This document shows positions 1 through 12,100 of a stretch of 64,000 nt of DNA, in pieces (the first letter of the stretch is position 1; each line of letters opens with the position of its first letter). Made by a program: the position numbers and the translations under genes. This DNA comes from Dasyornis broadbenti. Its lineage: Eukaryota; Chordata; Aves; Passeriformes; Dasyornithidae. Under the pieces are notes generated by a model that saw only the letters and a list, made by a program, of their open reading frames with translations, had not been told where the DNA came from and did no database searches. The stretch lies in NCBI GenBank assembly GCA_013397935.1, contig VZRN01001773.1, positions 234,103-298,102 of the forward strand. The letters run 5' to 3'.

Positions 1-3000
1 GCATTTCCTTTTGGGAGACACCTTTCTAGGGAGCAGTGTAATCTTGTTATGACAGCACTTGGAAACCCAGAAGTCCTAACCATGTACCAACACACCAGTT
101 TATAGGTCGAATAAATGAGGACTACAATCATGTCAGCAATCTGTGTCCTCCTTTGGGGATCACCTCATTCTGAACAACACTTACCGACCTCCTCACTCCT
201 CTGAGTCACATGGCCCAGGGTCATTTCCAGCAACCCTGAACCTCAGCTGATATCAGCTGCCAGCAGCTTCTGACAGTTCCCACAGGCTCTCTGTAAACAC
301 ACTAAAAACATCACACAGATCCCAGGAGAAGAACAGAACTGTAAAGGAGTCCGTTCCACAAACTGTGCACCAAGCATACTTCCAGCCTTTCTTTACATCT
401 ATAACAAGACTAATCTGAAGGCACTGATTTGTAAATAAACAGGCACAGAACATTCACATCTAGTCACCGGAGAAATTTGCCTTTAGAAGTTTCCCAAAGC
501 AATTACAGTACAACATGCGAACTCACCTTCGGCAGTAGTGTACCTGTATTAATGGCGTGGGATAAGCATAAACTTCCTTGAAACTATACTTCGTGGATGT
601 CAAGCCTTTCCTTCCTTTCTTTTCATGAATGCAGGTGACTGTCACTTTGCACTACTTGTCCTCCTTTATTGCCCTCTAACAAAGTAAGCTGCAATAGACT
701 TGACAAAGAACAACTTTCATCACAGTTTTCAGCATCCTCAGATTTACATGTTTATGCCCTAAGGAAAAGGAGAAATAGTTTCGGGGATCACTTTAACATC
801 TACTACCTTGCTCTTCAGAGAAATTTTAGGGGCAGCGGAGTAAAGTGGAAAGGAAGAGTCAAGAATTAACTCATTTGTGGTAGCAGCTTGAAAAATGATG
901 CCTCATTTCCCACTCCTTATTCCCAGTTCCCTGTTCTGATGTCTTTGAGAACAATATGCAGAGAAGTATCTGGTCCTGTTCTGGAGCCCTTCCTAAAGAT
1001 AGTCAGGGTAGAAATAAAGCAACGGGAAGAAAGTGGAAGGTATCTTAGGAAGGAGCCATTTTTTTGCCTGTCCATACACAGAGCCTGACATTCTATCATG
1101 AGCAAACACAAACTTAACTGGCACTGAGATTAATTTATCTTTTTTTAAGTTTCAAGGATTATATCTGAGTATAAGGAGTGTGGTTTGGGTGAGGCCAATT
1201 AAGCAGCCTCTCTAATATCTAACTTCCTTTCCAAAGACCACAAGAGAAGGATGCCAGATTTGCGAAGAGGAATGCCATTCCATGGTAAGACAGAACATGT
1301 CTTGGTGTGCCACCTATATTGAGAAAGAAGAATAGCTAAAAACAAATATTAAAGCATCTCCAGTGCTGAACCAGGACTGTAAAAGGAAGTCAAATAAATT
1401 ATTTATTCAATTAGGATTGCTCAAAAAGGCAGGCTCATAAATTTGAGAGATTCCCATGTATATTCTGATGCTTACTCCAGAGAGAAGGAACCACAGTGTC
1501 TTAGTCCAGCTCAGCTCTTTTTTCAAGAGCTGCATGATTAAAATCTCCCATTATGGCCAAGTTCTGTGCTTTGGACAATCCTGCTAATTGCTAACAACAA
1601 GAGTTATCTCCTTTATCTGCCTGGATCTGCAGCAGATTCCTCAACAATGCCTATATTCTTGTCCTTTGTACTATTGCTCAGACTTGCAATGCATGTTTCC
1701 TGCTACATTCTGAACATTCAGTGAGATATGAGGCATAATCTTCTTTACCTTTTTTCCTCTTGTTGTTTCGTCCTCTTGTTCCTGAACAAGCTCTGCTCTT
1801 TGGTATTAGTATTCCAGTCACATACTCACATGACTCTACCCTACCAAGTTTCTGTTATATCAGTTAAGTTGTAATTTTGATCTGGCTTTAAGTGTTCTGG
1901 CTCTATTTATATTTATTTAGATATATTTTATATCAGTCTAGTCTTAGCATCAGTTGTTTTGTTTTCTTATTTCTTCTTCCAATGACATTTTTTAAATAAT
2001 CAGAGTTTTCATTTTTTCAGTTTTTTTTTGTTTAGGCCAGCATGGGTCACATTTATCTGGACATGCACATCACCAGCCTGGCAGGATATTTTAGTGTATA
2101 TCCAATCAGATTAGCAAATCTATGCTGAAGTTTTTCTTTGCTAGGCGGAGCCCGTTTCTCCTCATCCATCCTTCCCACCCCATCATGGAAATGCATGGTT
2201 ATGCTGAGGTCTTCCTTCTGACAGTCTTCACAACCATGCATTCTCATTCCCACCCTGACTTGCACGTGCTCATGTGCGCATTGAGGTTCTTTGTCTAAGT
2301 AGAAACTGCAATCAGAAGTACTTCCAGGCCTCTCTCTCTTTTCCCTCTAGAACCCTCTACATCACAAAATCCACAGTGACCACTCACTGTCATAGGGCCA
2401 TGTGGTTTCAGGATGCTGAAGAAACTTCTAATTTACTTAGAAGAAAGACAAAATCTAAGATTTTGTACAAAACTGGAATGTACCTGGACCCTAATTCATG
2501 AAATGCAATGTAATGTTATTAATGAGATTGATCCTAAAATGCAAAAACAAGAAAATAATCGGACCGGAACAGACATTTGAAAATCTCCTACTCTTACATC
2601 TATACTCCACAGTACGATCACCTATATCGAAACTGTTCATGAACGATAGTTGACTAACCATACTTTTAAGCATAGCCAGTAACAAGACACTGCAGACTAT
2701 CACAGCCCATCTATTTCAGTACTTCACTTTCCTACCTTTAGTTTTTCCTAAGTCAAACAGCTTTCCTCTGCTGCAGTTTACTTGTTCTAACCACAATTCG
2801 TATGGAGAAAAATTGAATCCCTTCTTCTTTGCAAATTGTCTGGATCTATTCTAGTAAAATAAACAGAGCCAGAACACATCTCAAAACAGTGGACCTTGAT
2901 TATCTACTATTTCATGTTCCTAGAACAAACCTTCAGAGATTTTGGGCACTGCCCTGATTGCTTTCCAAACACAGTCTGAGACTTATAACCAGCTTAGATG

Positions 3001-4619
3001 CAGCCCTGTTGCCATAAAGGGAGAAAAAGTTCAAAGGCCAGATAATGTCCCCAGGCCAAAGAATAAACTCTATCTAGTATCGTTTATTTTCTTGCAGAGA
3101 AATACACCTTTACATAGATAAGAATACTTATCAACTCTCCTTTCTTTGCACTAAACAATATCAATCTCAGTCTTTCTTCACAGACTCCAGATCACTCCTA
3201 CTGAAATACATTTAATTTTCAGCTGACATTCCCAAAACTGGTTCCTGAAATGCAATTCCCAAAGTGCTTTACTCAGCTGCCTGCTCACCAATGCTGAGTG
3301 AAGATGAACACGACGATTTTCTGTACTCTACGAATAATATTTCTGTTTGCGCATTTCAAATTGCTTCATACAGTTCTCTAAGTAGAGTCAGTGAGCTTAA
3401 TGTGCTCTAATTGATTTTGTAAATCTCTAACTTATTTAATACCTCTTGATATGTTGTTCCAACATCAACATCCCTACAATCCTTAGCATTTGCTTGTGAA
3501 GATGATTACATTAGCAGTGATAGCACAGGCAGACGTTTCAGTTAGCAAAAATCGTTAAATATTTTGGCCCCTCTGGAGCTGAATTTTGGTAGAATCAGTC
3601 GGTGGTCATTGGGAAGTTCCTACAACTTCTACAGTATTTGTACATGTTCTGCGGAACGTTGAGAAATATCTTTCTCAAGAGATTTCTGCCTATGTATTTT
3701 CAAAAGGACTTCTGTGTTTTAAAATTAAATGTTAGGCTGTTAAGACTTAGAATGAGCTGTGCCTCATAGACCAAGCTCTTTGAAAGGATTCCCTAGAAGA
3801 ACAGATCAATAAAATTAGAATGATAGAGATAACGAAACACTTACTGTTGTCAACTGAGCTCCTATCAATTATCTTGTGCTGTTGTGGTCTTTGTTGTCCG
3901 TGCTAATTGACCTTGATGAATGTTATTTTCTTCTTGAAGCTTCAGCTGCATGTTTTCTCCAATGGTGTGGTTATACTGAAAGCCAGGCTCTACCTTCCTC
4001 TTGCCTTTTGATGTGGACTTTGGTACAAAATAAAAGGCTGTGTAGTGGTCCACAGCAGAGCTCTCAGGTGAGCACAGCTGGGTTGTGATCTTCTGGTGGA
4101 AGGAAGGGTTGTTTGTCCAGCTCAGACCTCAGGGGCGACTGCATCCATGACTCCGATGCGGTAATGAAAGAAGTTTGCTAATCTGCAGTGTAGCTCCTGC
4201 TGACTGATAAAGGGATGTGTACAGTAGTCTCAGTCTTATCTCTTTAGCCAGGTTTACACTGGTGTGACACTGCTGAATTTAGACAAGCAGTTCCTGATTT
4301 ACTTTAGGGCAAGGGCAGAATCAGGTCTGATTTTGCTCCACAACCCAGAAAGATAACCCAGCTCTCCTCGGAAAACATCTTATAGAAAACATCTATAGTT
4401 AAGAATACTTCAATATATGTAAGCATATTTTTAGCCTTTCCCCATGTTGTGAGGATATTTTGGATCTTTCTGGTACCTCTCGATACAAAATCTTTCTGAG
4501 CTAAATCCAGGACAGATAAATCATGACTCCGTCTCCTTTCACCAAGGGTAGCCTGCCTAAATCACTGCCACATTCCTCCCATAGTAGTCGTTTAAAATTA
4601 ATAGCACATGCAGAGGAAA
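1..4619. other. Upstream flank of PDE7B, no gene recognised
   Basis: AT-rich DNA with only short, unconvincing open frames on both strands. I see no splice-flanked coding exon, no RNA gene and no clear transposon. It presumably holds distal regulatory sequence and the space towards the next upstream gene, which in mammals is AHI1 in the divergent orientation. That gene order is knowledge of other species and is not visible here. Confidence 0.6.
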
Positions 4620-4631
4620 AGCTAAACCCTT

Positions 4632-4639
4632 TGACGTCA
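4632..4639. promoter_or_regulatory. cAMP response element (CRE), perfect palindrome TGACGTCA
   Basis: A full-length consensus CREB/ATF site at the 5' edge of the CpG-rich block. It is 63 bp upstream of the inverted CCAAT box and about 490 bp upstream of the PDE7B ATG. The promoter of mammalian PDE7B1 is known to respond to cAMP/PKA/CREB, so the position and perfection of the site support a functional role. Binding itself is inferred. Confidence 0.8.
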
Positions 4640-4701
4640 CTGCCGAAATGAGGAAACATAAACAGAAAAGGCTTCTCGGCGGCGCTGGCAGCGCGGCAGG
4701 G

Positions 4702-4706
4702 ATTGG
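4702..4706 (-). promoter_or_regulatory. Inverted CCAAT box (NF-Y type)
   Basis: ATTGG on the + strand within GGGATTGGTCTG, in the middle of the CpG-rich promoter. Inverted CCAAT boxes typically lie 60-100 bp upstream of the start site, which would put initiation near 4760-4810. The motif is short, so it counts only because of its location. Confidence 0.45.
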
Positions 4707-4746
4707 TCTGCGCTCCCGCGCCCGTGGCACTGACAGCACCTCCCAG

Positions 4747-4753
4747 CCCGCCC
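4747..4753 (-). promoter_or_regulatory. GC box (Sp/KLF type)
   Basis: CCCGCCC on the + strand (GGGCGGG on the - strand), 41 bp downstream of the inverted CCAAT box in the CpG-rich promoter. It could help set the start site in a TATA-less promoter. A short motif, supported only by context. Confidence 0.4.
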
Positions 4754-4860
4754 GGCCTGCGCTGGCTGACACAGGCAGCGACTGCAGCAGCCTCAGCGCT
4801 ACCCCAGCCCTCACCCTGGCACAAAAGTGCACTCTCTTCCCGAGCCTTTTTGCTTCTTAA

Positions 4861-5129
4861 GGTGGTTTTACTGGCTGGGTTGGGGGACTTGGGGAGGTTT
4901 TCTTTCCCTTTTTTTCTTTTTATTTTTTTTTCCCCTCCTTTTTTTTTTTTTTTTTAGTTTCTTTTAAAGAATTTATTATTATTATTATTTTTGTTTGCTG
5001 TCGTTACTTATTTCTATTCCCAATCCTGGATGCAGTTACTGGATTCTGCAGTACAAGTCTTCATGAACAAGCTGCACCGCTTAGAGATTTCACGGCATTC
5101 AAAGGTCACAGAACTGCCACTATGGTTAA
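4861..5129 (+). other. PDE7B: Probable PDE7B 5' UTR
   Basis: The stretch between the CpG-rich promoter and the PDE7B ATG. It contains a pyrimidine tract of roughly 50 nt (about 4904-4955, almost all T with some C) ending in TAG at 4955-4957, and then a short ATT repeat at 4975-4990. It also contains the upstream ATGs at 5030, 5063 and 5122. The pyrimidine-TAG boundary looks like a splice acceptor, so part of this stretch could be an intron in the 5' UTR, or transcription could start downstream of it. The true leader is not determined by the sequence alone. Confidence 0.55.
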
Positions 5130-5149
5130 ATGTCTTGTTTAATGGTTGA
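5030..5149 (+). promoter_or_regulatory. Upstream ORF 1, 39 codons, overlapping the PDE7B start
   Basis: ATG at 5030 opens a frame that runs through the PDE7B ATG at 5130 and stops at TGA 5147-5149, one base before the exon 1 donor. It is in a different frame from PDE7B. Its context is weak (T at -3, C at +4); a second in-frame ATG at 5063 is also weak. If the transcript includes 5030, ribosomes using this ORF would bypass the main start. A role as a translational brake is inferred; the peptide resembles nothing I know. Confidence 0.5.
5122..5142 (+). promoter_or_regulatory. Upstream ORF 2, six codons, strong start context, overlapping the PDE7B start
   Basis: ATG at 5122 lies in the context ACTATGG, with A at -3 and G at +4, the two key Kozak positions. 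It encodes only MVKCLV and stops at TAA 5140-5142. The PDE7B ATG at 5130 lies inside it in another frame and has a poor context. Because it is only 8 nt before the main ATG, it is in essentially every transcript able to start PDE7B here. Scanning ribosomes would be expected to use it often, so PDE7B would depend on leaky scanning or on backward reinitiation after the short ORF. Confidence 0.6.
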
Positions 5150-5150
5150 G
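5130..5150 (+). CDS. PDE7B: PDE7B coding exon 1 (residues 1-7)
   Basis: The bases read ATG TCT TGT TTA ATG GTT GAG, giving MSCLMVE, followed directly by a consensus 5' splice site, GAG|GTATGT, at 5151. From my knowledge of human PDE7B, its protein begins with the same seven residues and continues with Arg-Cys-Gly-Glu-Ile, exactly what exon 2 at 59851 supplies. The exon ends on a complete codon (phase 0). The start context is weak, with T at -3 and T at +4, and two upstream AUG codons in the other two frames overlap it (5030 and 5122). The exon sits about 500 bp downstream of a CRE-bearing CpG-rich promoter. Mammalian PDE7B has splice forms with other N-termini, so this is the first exon of one form, the PDE7B1-like form, and not necessarily the only one. 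Confidence 0.92.
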
Positions 5151-5638
5151 GTATGTACAGCAAATCTAAAAGAGGCAGCATGATTATTTTTTGGAGGGGA
5201 TCTAAAATTGTGAAGGGGAGAGGGAGATAATACTATTATTTAGTGGAAAAGATTTTTACTGGCGATTGTTACTACAGCAACCGGTTTTTGAATTTCCTCC
5301 CTTTTTCTCTTTATTCAAACTAGATGAAAATTTTAACTTAATGTTGATTTAACCATTTGATGGTTACCGAAGATTGCAGAAAGGCTCTCTTGTGATAGTT
5401 CGTTCTGATCTCACTGGGGAAAGTGTGATTGATTTTTCTATATGTTTTCCTATTGCTCTGTGGCAGGAGACCTGGGACTTGGCTGGCTTAGATGAAGGGA
5501 GAAGAAAACAGAAACTTGTTCCTATCCTGAGGGGGCTGTGAGTTTGAGAGTTGGAGAAGAGGGAGAAAGACTTAGAAATAAACAGGTCAAGCAGAAAATA
5601 ATATCGGCCTCATTTTTAGGAATACATGTTACTGCTGC

Positions 5639-5662
5639 TTTTTTTTTCTTTTCTTTTTTTNG

Positions 5663-5699
<37 letters not shown>
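5639..5699 (+). repeat. Poly-T tract with an ambiguous base
   Basis: Mostly T from 5639 with a few C, a single N at 5661, GGG at 5662-5664, then 35 uninterrupted T (5665-5699). The N inside a homopolymer marks a sequencing or assembly uncertainty, so the true length is not known. No polyadenylation signal in the - strand orientation lies next to it, so it does not look like a retrocopy tail. Confidence 0.9.
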
Positions 5700-5702
<3 letters not shown>

Positions 5703-6084
5703 TGCATGCATAGATTACTTTACTTGGTTTGGGTTCAGAAGTTCAAAATTAAGAAGCAGCCTGCGCTTTGACTAAGAAACAGATCCTGCCTGGCAAGGGA
5801 GAGAGCTGATCGTCATATCAATACCAGTTTTCATACAGGCTTTGCTACTCAAACAGAGAAAAGTGAAGATTTGCTCAGGAGTTGAATTGATGTATCCTGG
5901 CGTCTGTTTGATGGCATATAGCTTCAATTCATGTTTGAGCCAGTGATCTGCCTTGAATGAGTGTTGCAGCATTACAGTGGGCAGTGTGTGCTGCAGTAAA
6001 TGGAAGCAACTGCTACCATAAAACTAACATTGTTTTAAAGAGTGTGATTCTAAATTATGAGAGGAAGAGCCACTTGTCAGAGCT

Positions 6085-6108
6085 TGTGTGTGTGTGTGTT
6101 TGTGTGTG
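6085..6108 (+). repeat. (TG)n microsatellite, interrupted
   Basis: About eleven TG units with one TT interruption near 6100. Confidence 0.85.
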
Positions 6109-9100
6109 AGTCGTCTTACAAATAACTCCAGCCAACACAGGCAATTTCTGTTGTTAATTGGATTAATATACAGGTATGTTCAATGACCAGCAGTCTTCTT
6201 ATTTTTCTGATTTGTGGAATGGGATTTTTATAGCTCTGTTTGAAATGTTGTTGTAGATCTAAATCCTCTGCAATTTGAAAATGTTTCAGTTTAACTTTAA
6301 AAATCATACCTGAAAAAAACAATTCCTCCAACATGGAACAGAACATGAGCACACTTAGCTCCTGCAGTGCACCCCATAGGGTTAAAAAAAATTAACTACA
6401 CTAGGCTGAAGCATGCTAGCTTAAGGACTGCAAAAATATTAGCTCTGAAATGCAGAGGATGTGCTATGTGCTGTGAATGGACAATTGCTATTCTGCAGTG
6501 CCTAGTGGGAAAACAAGGACTTTGTGTATTGCAAATGCATAACTGCAGCTCCTCCATTTCCTTTGCTGTATCTTCACTGATGACTGCAGAAACAAAGAGA
6601 CTTGTCATAGATAAGGTCTTTAGTGCCGCATCTCTTTGGAGATGCTTGAAGATATTTTCTCATATCATCCAACAACCCAAAGTCAAGCTTAGTTAGATGA
6701 ACTGTTATTCTGTAATCTCCATGTCATTCTCTCCTCCTCAGCCCTCCCCAAATTCTTACTATGTGAACTGCCAGCTGTTTTCAAAAACTAAAGTACTACT
6801 TGTCTAGCCTCAAGTTTAGAAAGGCTAATAGAGTGTTGGTTAGATGATTAATCTGTAGATTTAACTAAGAGCGTGTCTCAGTCTATAGAGACTATAACCT
6901 GTTCTGAAAGGAAAAATCCTGTAACTATGTGAATATGTTCGTTTCCAAAAGACAATCTGTAAGATATTTGCCTATAATAATTTCTGAGAGTTAAATTATT
7001 GACTTTTTTTGATAAACAGCTTTTAGAGAAGATTTGTTTTTAAGTTCCATATCTACATGTTGGTGCCTCCGTGTTCTGTAGCAGCTACTAGTGGTGGTAC
7101 TAATAGTAAATATGGTAAGTGGACTTCAGCTGAGGAAATGACACCGTTTTGCTGCTTTAGTAAGAAAAGTTAATCTGCATTATTTCCTCTGAACAATCTT
7201 GATTCAGCATCTAAAAAATTACAATTTAAGGTTGGTCTCTCTGTAGTGGACGAAACACTTACTGACATTTGCACTTACATTGTCTCCAAAAAATGGTGTA
7301 TTGCTGAACTTTTATGGGCTATGAATGGCTGCTTCTTCGGAGTTTATTTCCATAGGGTGGACAGGAGTTGTCACCAGTGAAGTTCCACGGATTCCAGCAG
7401 AGCAAGACACCCTCTGCTGAGCCTAATCCAATAGACTGCAGATCACTTTTCTAAAAAGTAAAATGTTTGTGTAAAATAGTATGTAAATATATCATTATAA
7501 CAGCAGCTCCCCTTCCTCCCTGTTTATGTTCTTTTCCCTTCTGAAGCTGAGCCCTCTGCTTGCCCTTACCAGACCTCTAGGCAGGTCATTGAAGCAGACT
7601 GATTTTCCAGTGTTTTCATTGCAACTGTGAAGTATATTTGAGACATTTGATCATATGTAATTCCTTTTCACTCATCACACGGCACTTCTACCAATAGCTA
7701 AAGCATATTTTAATGAGAAATAGTCTGAAAATTGGTATTCTATGGCACATACATGGTTGTCTTGTAATTTTTCAATCTCAGGGAAAAAAACTGCTCTTTC
7801 ACTGGTAATTTCCTTTATAGGAGCTGTATGAAGCAAAAATGCCAGTTACTAACCAAACCATTACTGTCAATAGAGTAAAACCTGACACCTCTGTATTTAA
7901 TCATAAATATTTAAGACTTAATCTCTCCTCAAATCAAGGTAGATATATGGCCAAAAGCTCTTGATGAGTTTGGTTCTGGTTTCTGGGCTAACAGAAAAAC
8001 AAGTCATTTGGTGCAGCCAGGAAGATATCCCATGTAAATAGGAATTCTTAGCTATTCAGTATTGTTCATCATCACCACATTGTTACTCCATTTTCGTGCT
8101 TGAAATTATTACAGCATTCCATGTGCTTGTCACAGGGTGAAAGTGAAAGGGACAGCTGGGGTCCTACCAGCTGCCAGAACAAAATTAAATGTTTTGTAAT
8201 GAAATGATGGTTCAGTATTCCTTCTCTCACGTCCATATTGGGTACAAGATATTGGAACTATAACATTCATTTTTCTTGTTCCTCAGCCAGCAAGCTGGCT
8301 TACCCTTGCAGGGACATAAGTTCTTACACTTCCAGCAAAACATTGGCTTTACCTCTAGTGTGAAATTTGCACTTCTCAGTCACAAGATTCAGGGTGTAGA
8401 ATTGATGTTATTTAGAGTTTATACCTTGGGTACACTGGGACACAGGTGCAGCCTAAGTGTTTAAAAGTAGTTCAAAAGTTCTCATGCTTTTTCTTTCTCT
8501 GCCCACCACGAGGTGCATCAATTTTGGCATCTTAAAGTGAATAATGCTGAGAACTGTGTCACAATGCCAGGTACCACAAATGTAATCAGATGAGGACTGA
8601 TAATAACCTTTTTGTGTTTCATAGTAAATGAGTGGAAACCAAGTAACATGCCTTCTGAGAGTAGTAGTTTTTTCAGATGTGAAGTATTAGCTTTGTATAA
8701 ATACTAGTGACAGAATGCATTTGTTGTACTTAAGACAATTTCTTTAATTCACTTACAGAATTTGAAAATGCAAAGTCAACTTCTGCAAGATTTTTTTTGC
8801 AAAAAAATTTCTTCTGTATCATCCTAGAAACTGTTTGGAGAACTGTTAAATTTAGTTTTTACTATTATTCTTACTACAGTGCCATTCCAAAAAAATTGCG
8901 TTAAAAAACAATATTTGAAGCTCTGAATGCTGTCATTTCTGTTTTCCTATAACAGACTGTGAAATTCAGAATATACATTGCAAAGGTTCATGGTGCTCAG
9001 GTCTGGGCTAGTGATAGCTATCTGTTTTAAAGCCTCCAGTTTTAAAGCAGAAAATTAACAAATCAGAGCCAGATCAGATAGAAGAAAGATTGTTTCCAGA

Positions 9101-12100
9101 AGCCAGACTTCAGTGACAAAACTGTACGTGAAAAGTTTACAACAGAGACAATTTTCAAAAAACAGTGCTTGTGTGAATTAAGCATTTCTTTTGCACACGT
9201 TGAATAGAGTGATATTGTCAGTCCATTAATGCAGTAATTTTGATATACATTTGTCACTTGTTCTGTTTTTTGAAAAGTGAAAAGTCTAGGGCTATAATTT
9301 AATTACATAAACAGTTCAAATGAGAGAATCTAAACTAATGAAAGGGTCCTATTGAGTTGTACTTTTTTTATTGTTCTTCCTCCTAGTAGGAGCTGTGAGT
9401 GAGAGTGGATAAGAACTTAGTTTAGCTACTTATTTAAGTCACATAGTCTTGTGGTGGCATATGATATTCTTCTGCTAGCTTGCTCTCCAGCCAAATAAGA
9501 CATCCAGGTTGCTTGGATAGATAAACATAGCTGATGACCTCTTCCACTTAATAGGTGGACACGAACAGTTAGGATTCTTCCAATCACACACAGAAACAAA
9601 TACGTTGTGTTTTAGCTAAAGAAGAATTGCCCTCAGACATAGGCAGCAAGATTTACTTCTCTTTGAGTAGGTTATTTTAAAAAAAGTAGAAACAAATATT
9701 TGGAAGGAAACAGTTGCAGAGGCAATTTTTCTGTAGCTCGTATGTTTGTGTTAGTTGCCCACAAAAATTTCTGGTATGAGAAAATTCACCAACTAATATC
9801 TCACTATGGCTTGTGTTAATGCTGGCAGGGTAAGGTTTTGAAAAGGAGAGCACAGAATCTCCTGTCAAATTAAGTTTAGCTAATTGTCACAGTGGCATAA
9901 AAACACACTTGTGGGGCAACTGCTGTCAGGACCTGTATACAATTTTCTGCATGGTTGTTCATAGGAGAGTCTGTGATACTAACCCATCTGCATGTAGGAA
10001 GGATGTTTTGAAAAGGATGATCGTTACCTTTCAAAGAATAAAGCGGGAAGTAGGCATGTTTTGACTGAATATGCAGCAGCTCAAGAATGGCTTAGAGAGA
10101 TATACATCTGTAAAAATGAAATCAAGAAATGTGAATTTAACTAGAAAACTCCTGGAGGATGGTACTGATGTACTGTGTGATGAGTTCTGCTCCCCTTGGA
10201 AATTGCTCTTTATTACTTCTGAAAGAAAGGATATGTACGCTCATGTTCTTATTCCTTCTCTTTCCCCCTACCCAACCTTTTTCCCTTAGCACACTTCCTA
10301 CAGGGCATGTAAAGACTGGCTAAGTTGGGGCTTGTCCTAATATGAGGTGGCAGAGTTACCATCAGGTGTGCAAAGACTCATCCCTTGGAAAGAGAGATGT
10401 GGATCCTCAGGTGGTTGCTGTGTGTTGGAAACAAACACATATTGACATGAAACGCCTTAGAACTTTCTCAAAAATTCAGCTGTCATCCGAAGGGTGTAGC
10501 TATTTTCCCCTCCATGTACAGTGATCTGGGTATAGTGTGACAACTGGGACCTCTGCTCAGACAGCCCCAGAGGACACAATCTGCTTCGTATTTCTGTAGA
10601 AGAGCACGTATGCCACTGCACAGTGAAGTACACTAAATACAGGCAACACCTGACATTGGTTTTGGCTTTTCCTCAACTTACCACTTGGCTTTAAACCTCT
10701 GAGGACGTTAGACAGAATGAGAGCTTGGTGCACACCAGGCTGCTGGGATGGAGGAGAAGATCTCCTGTGGATACCCAGAGAGAGATGAAATCAGATGCAT
10801 GACACCTTCATGGAGAAAGCACACTTCTGGCTTCATGTTAACTGACAACCATGCTGAAACAGGCTATTTTCTCAGGCCCTTTCTGTTTCAAATGCTGGAA
10901 TTTGACTTGGCTCTGTATTACTTACATAGAGTCATTTTTGTTTTACACATTGCCATAACATCTGAGTATATGTTAATAACAATGTTCAAGTAGCATCAGA
11001 ATGGCCATCATAAATGTAATTAGGCAGTGTATCTCCAGTTTAATCAATATGGTCATTAGAAGACTGTAAGACAGCCGGGAAAACAATAATTAGTCCTGAT
11101 TAATAAAGAAGAACTTGCACACATCAGTGAAGGAGAGAGAGGAGCTTTGCATGTTCAAGGGAGGACAGCAAGTTGCTTTCTGCTTTAGCAAATCTGAGAC
11201 ACTTATTAAAAACACTCTTGAAAATGCTTTTAGAACACTAAAAAAATTTCTCTCATTAAATCATTCATTTTCTTGAACAAACTGTAAGTATCAGCTAGAA
11301 AGATACAACTGGAATGTATTTCTTCACCAAGCAAATTCCTCCGGTGCACAGTTAGTTTGTTTTTCTAGGACTGCTTTGAAAAGCAGAACAACTGAAAGAT
11401 AAAAACAAGACTCAAACTGAAGTGCTGTGGGAGAGTGTAAAACATCATGATTCTGCTGAGTTTAAGAGGACTCCATCAATTTATAGCTATGAAAGATCAG
11501 ACACACTGAGCTTTCAGGACTAGAACATATTTCTTCACTGGTTAGATCAAATTTTTGGTTCATTAGCTTTGTGTCATACCTGTTTCCTGCCAGTTTTCCA
11601 CAACTTCCTCAGCACTGTGGTACCACAGGGCTGCTTTTGTGGTTCCACAGAAGCTGTGATGCATACTTTTCCTTCCATCACACTCTAAGCTCCGCTTCTC
11701 TCCTTCCCGTTCTCATAGAAAATAAATGTTTACCAGAACTTACTTGAAATCACAACCCCACAGTTAATTTTTAACTTATGTGCTAGCATCTGCAAAACTG
11801 TATATATTTGTAATACAGAAGGGGCTGATCTTGCTAATTTTCAGTAAAGACCATGATCTGTTTAAAGGACACAGCTATGTAAGTAATATTTTTAAAAGCT
11901 GAGGAATAACAGGAAAACAGTAATTTTGTTTAGGAACCAACATGTACTGTGCTGTATCACAAGAAATTTTTCATGTAGTAAGATTGTAACATCCTGTCTC
12001 TTTGAACCATGAAACTATAACTATAAAAATCCTATCCACTAGCAAAGTATAACTCCTGTAATAGTATAGTAACAAACAACAGTGCAACATGAGAACATTG

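Larger units (their letters stand above)
4620..4860 (+). promoter_or_regulatory. PDE7B: CpG-rich PDE7B promoter
   Basis: This is the only clearly CpG-rich stretch in the window: I count about 17 CpG dinucleotides between 4632 and 4850, while the surroundings are AT-rich and CpG-poor. It lies 270-510 bp upstream of the PDE7B start codon. It contains a perfect CRE at 4632-4639, an inverted CCAAT box (ATTGG) at 4702-4706 and a GC box (CCCGCCC) at 4747-4753. No TATA box is evident, as is usual for such promoters. The transcription start is probably within or just after the block, about 4750-4860, but this is inferred. Mammalian PDE7B1 is reported to be induced through CREB in striatal neurons, which fits. 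Open frames on both strands here (up to 107 codons) come from the high GC and are not credible genes. Confidence 0.78.

Noticed and set aside
4501..4832. Two overlapping minus-strand frames (107 and 91 codons) across the CpG-rich promoter
   Set aside because: High GC removes stop codons in all frames; the peptides are low-complexity Ala/Arg/Gly-rich and the interval is explained as promoter.
5639..5760. Poly-T as the tail of a minus-strand retrocopy
   Set aside because: No TTTATT (reversed AATAAA) lies within 30 bp to its right and the flank resembles no gene.
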